A stretch of 64,000 nucleotides of DNA from Bacteroidales bacterium UBA4116 (GTDB lineage: Bacteria; Bacteroidota; Bacteroidia; Bacteroidales; Tannerellaceae), in the NCBI GenBank assembly GCA_002381645.1, contig DFXE01000010.1:5554-69553 (forward strand), given 5' to 3'. Below the pieces are notes generated by a model that did no database searches, had not been told where the DNA came from, and was given only the letters and a program-made list of their open reading frames with translations. This document shows positions 61,478 to 64,000 of the stretch, in pieces. How positions within the stretch are numbered: position 1 is the first letter of the stretch; each line of letters begins with the position of its first letter. The position numbers and the translations under genes were made by a program.

Positions 61478-63439
61478 TTACTTATTGATCACAAGGTATT
61501 CACCGTAACTTTTATGCGTATTGACCGCCTGCCGGAAACCGTCCCAGTCGGAAGCCTCATAAATCCTTTTCTTCAAAGCTAATTTCTGTGTAAGTTTAAC
61601 GGCATTCCCTTCCTGTTTGAGTGATCCTTCAAAATCGGCGGCAGGGCTTTTTTCGGAATCTTTCTTAGGTTGCGTAGCCAATTTGTATCCTTTGGGAAGG
61701 CGGATCGTTTCGTCTAATTCGACTAAACGCGAACAGGCGTCCCTGAATCCGTAAGCCCTTTTTTCTACATCCGTATTGATACGCAGATACGATTTGACAC
61801 TGTTATAGAGGTTATTCATTACCATGGGCCTGAAAAGCATTTCTTCTTTACCCATTACGGCATAACCGGGTATTTCGTACCGGAAAGTTATCTTAATGGG
61901 AGCTGTCTGGTAATCTTTCGGATTTTTTCCGTAATCGACGCTGAGCAGTTTCGCCTTGGGAGATACCGCCAGCAATTGTTGCTCCATCGTGTTTTTCCAC
62001 TCGCTTTGCCAGCCCTGTGTGAAGATGCGGCGGATGTTGCTGTCCGATTGTCCTTCGGCTTCTATGGTGAACTGTCCGGTAAGCGTTCCTTTATCATCGA
62101 GGGTGTTATTAGCCTTGATGCGCACATAATGATTTTCGGGGGGAGAAACCGGCGTGAGGCATAGATCCGAACCTTCGGGCACTCCCGGAAGGTAGTTCTG
62201 TTGTTGTTCGGCGCTGCTCCATAATTCGCGGCAGAAAGGTACCCAGGTCGGATCGAGCGGCATATAGGTGCCGTTCGATAATTTGACTACCGCTACACAA
62301 TGGTTAAAATGGTCGGCAGGTATACTTTCCACGCGGCTTCCCGCCATGGTCATCGCCGGATAGGCTTCGAAACCGGCCATCCGCAGGAAAGAGATCAGCG
62401 TTCCGGCAATATCCTTACATACGCCGCAACGGTCGGTATAATTCATTTTAGTGTTATGGAGCGTATATCCTTCTCCTTTTCCCATACTGATGCCCGAATA
62501 GCGGATATTATCGGCTACCCAGTGGGTCAGTACGGCGATCTTTTCCATTTCAGTTGTTTTTCCCTTTATCAGTTCGTCAACCTTCTTCTGCGCTTCCGGC
62601 AGTGGGTCGAAACTTCCGTAATCTTCGTTTACCTTATAAAACCATAACGATTTTTCCTGCCATTTGGGAGTAGACGACATAAAGAGTTTTGGAGCGGCAT
62701 CGAAAAGGTCTACCATATTGGGTTCGCGCTTGAACGGCATAGCGTCTGCCATTGAAAAAATGTACGTTTTCATATCACCTTCATACCGCATGGAAGAGGT
62801 ACATTCGCCCTGGTAAAACTGGAACTGTAATTCCTTTTCCATCGGCACGGATACTTTATATACCTTTTTTACCGTAGGGTATTCCACCCAAAAAGGAACG
62901 ATATCGTAAAATTGTCCGCGCATGGGAGGAATAAAACGTGAATCGTCATTCGTTCCCGACAACAGGGCATAGGTAAATCCCTTCTTTGCAATTTCGTACT
63001 CCACAATATCACCCGGCTGCAACCATCCCACTTCAAGCATGATCTGACGCGCTCCCCAGAAGATAGCCCGTGCGGGAGCAACATAATCGTATGCCCGGGT
63101 TACATCTAAATTCACCACATCGCCGTTTGCCCGGTATATCAGTGCGTAACGGAATTCCGCAAAAGCTGTCAACGGATCGTAATCGTATATAATGGTGCGG
63201 TTATCGACCGCCCCTTTGGGCGTTAACACTTTAAATGCTTTATATACGGCGAACGAGCCTGATCCGGTAGGTTCCACCGACACGGAAATACTGTCGAGCA
63301 GTGTTACTGCATCAAAGCCTTTGTATGTTTCGGGTTTCTCCAGCGTCGGGTCCTGCGGAAACCTGCAAACCTCGCCATCCTGGGCTAACGCGCTGAAACA
63401 GCAGAAAAAACATAATGCTATAACTGTAAGGTATCTCAT
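61478..63439 (-). CDS. DUF3857/transglutaminase/DUF3858 exported protein
   Basis: A 653-residue protein with a signal peptide (residues 1-19), DUF3857 at about 45-230, and a transglutaminase core with catalytic triad C341 (DRCGVCKDIAG), H380 (ADHFNHCVAVV) and D396 (TYMPLDPTWV). A DUF3858-type tail covers residues 520-653. Such proteins are common in Bacteroidetes and are thought to modify or cut proteins or peptides in the periplasm; the substrate is unknown. It begins the long minus-strand run. Confidence 0.9.
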   Translation of the reverse strand: MRYLTVIALCFFCCFSALAQDGEVCRFPQDPTLEKPETYKGFDAVTLLDSISVSVEPTGSGSFAVYKAFKVLTPKGAVDNRTIIYDYDPLTAFAEFRYALIYRANGDVVNLDVTRAYDYVAPARAIFWGARQIMLEVGWLQPGDIVEYEIAKKGFTYALLSGTNDDSRFIPPMRGQFYDIVPFWVEYPTVKKVYKVSVPMEKELQFQFYQGECTSSMRYEGDMKTYIFSMADAMPFKREPNMVDLFDAAPKLFMSSTPKWQEKSLWFYKVNEDYGSFDPLPEAQKKVDELIKGKTTEMEKIAVLTHWVADNIRYSGISMGKGEGYTLHNTKMNYTDRCGVCKDIAGTLISFLRMAGFEAYPAMTMAGSRVESIPADHFNHCVAVVKLSNGTYMPLDPTWVPFCRELWSSAEQQQNYLPGVPEGSDLCLTPVSPPENHYVRIKANNTLDDKGTLTGQFTIEAEGQSDSNIRRIFTQGWQSEWKNTMEQQLLAVSPKAKLLSVDYGKNPKDYQTAPIKITFRYEIPGYAVMGKEEMLFRPMVMNNLYNSVKSYLRINTDVEKRAYGFRDACSRLVELDETIRLPKGYKLATQPKKDSEKSPAADFEGSLKQEGNAVKLTQKLALKKRIYEASDWDGFRQAVNTHKSYGEYLVINK

Positions 63440-63701
63440 AGGTATGTTGTAATTAAATTAGTTTTAACCGCTAAGGTAAGATTTTTCACCGACAGCATCG
63501 CAATGGATATATAAAACTTCTCCTTTCCTTTTCACGCTATCGAAAATGATAAAGCCCAAACGTGTGCATGTATATATGAATTCATGGAATCGTTGTGCCA
63601 ATACACCCCTTCAGGATAAGTTTCCGCCACGGTCCCCTATCTGTCACTTGTGGTTTTAATTTATTGTTTTTCAGGTTAATATAGGTGAATGATGACCATG
63701 C

Positions 63702-63726
63702 TTTATCTTTCACCTATCTTTCACCT
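63702..63726. repeat. Short repeat shared with 8.57 kb
   Basis: Two overlapping copies of TATCTTTCACCT; the 14-base form TTTATCTTTCACCT is the exact reverse complement of 8573-8586. Both loci also carry CGGTAGCAAA or its complement nearby (63733-63742; 8437-8446). Confidence 0.55.
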
Positions 63727-63955
63727 TTTTTCCGGTAGCAAACAAAATGCCGGCCCTATGTTTTTTGTTCTTTTATTCATTGAATAACAAAAACAGGTGT
63801 GTATTAATAAATCAATTCCGTTTCCGAATCTGTTATTTTTACTGCCCTCCCCGTATGTTTTTAATGAACGGTACCTGTCTTGTTAGTGTAAAACCCATTA
63901 TCCATAAATGTTTTAACTGGAGTTAAAACTATTTTTAACGCCCGTTAAAAGAAAG

Positions 63956-63993
63956 TTTCACAAGGGTGAAATTTATATTTCACCCTTGTGAAA
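63956..63993. repeat. 17-bp perfect inverted repeat at window end
   Basis: TTTCACAAGGGTGAAAT (63956-63972) and ATTTCACCCTTGTGAAA (63977-63993) with a TTAT loop. Each arm itself contains TTTCAC...GTGAAA, so this is a palindrome within a palindrome. It could be a terminator, an operator or part of a repeat family. Confidence 0.65.
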
Positions 63994-64000
63994 TGCATAA

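Larger units (their letters stand above)
63440..64000. other. Non-coding right end with repeats
   Basis: No open frame of interest. It contains TATCTTTCACCT direct repeats (63704-63715 and 63715-63726), a CGGTAGCAAA at 63733-63742, TTATTCA/TGAATAA (63773-63787) and the 17-bp inverted repeat at 63956-63993. Confidence 0.5.

Noticed and set aside
63700..63730. CRISPR-like repeats
   Set aside because: Only two overlapping short copies without spacers and no cas genes.

Overview
The window is from a Bacteroidetes chromosome, most likely order Bacteroidales. The evidence is a Bacteroidetes-type (subtype iii) type VI secretion system, NigD-like lipoproteins, a Nudix-type xylose regulator leading a xylB-xylA-xylE operon, an HMA/TonB receptor/Cys-His-rich metal cluster, repeated promoter elements of the Bacteroidetes TAnnTTTG type about 20-75 bases before genes, and start codons without clear Shine-Dalgarno sequences. 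I cannot name the genus.

Region 1 (1-16.2 kb) is a T6SS and effector island. On the minus strand lie the AAA+ recycling ATPase ClpV, two overlapping divergent Hcp/TssD genes, sheath genes tssB and tssC, another tssD, and a tssD cut by the window edge. Two canonical hcp genes run the other way, followed by a TetR-type regulator. After an AT-rich, hairpin-rich interval with one membrane protein of unknown function come VgrG, a PAAR-like DUF4280 protein, an AHH-family nuclease toxin, two Imm11-like candidate immunity proteins, an unknown acidic protein and an HNH/NUMOD endonuclease. A tRNA-Ser(GCU) whose 3' end faces the island marks its right side.

Region 2 (16.8-39.4 kb) is mostly core metabolism and envelope: mltG, iorA-iorB with a TlpA-like thioredoxin and a flavodoxin/ferredoxin protein, a GH78-type rhamnosidase, a LemA/TPM pair, a three-haem cytochrome c peroxidase lipoprotein, a CBS/CorC membrane protein, the xylose operon with a visible palindromic operator, panB, a PHP phosphatase, kbl, and a copper ATPase with a small metallochaperone.

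Region 3 (39.8-48.9 kb) holds a PcrA/UvrD helicase, two NigD-like lipoproteins, an ECF sigma factor with a membrane-spanning beta-barrel partner, and a minus-strand metal cluster (Cys/His-rich protein, TonB-dependent receptor, secreted HMA protein).

Region 4 (49-63.4 kb) is one long minus-strand run. Two DUF3857 proteins (one an intact transglutaminase, one apparently dead) lead into TerB-C protein / BrxD-like ATPase / TelA, the most interesting candidate system here. It is followed by ftsK, lolA, trxB, a glycerophosphodiesterase and a GHL10 hydrolase. The last 560 bases are non-coding, with a 17-bp perfect inverted repeat and short repeats shared with the 8.4-8.6 kb intergenic region.
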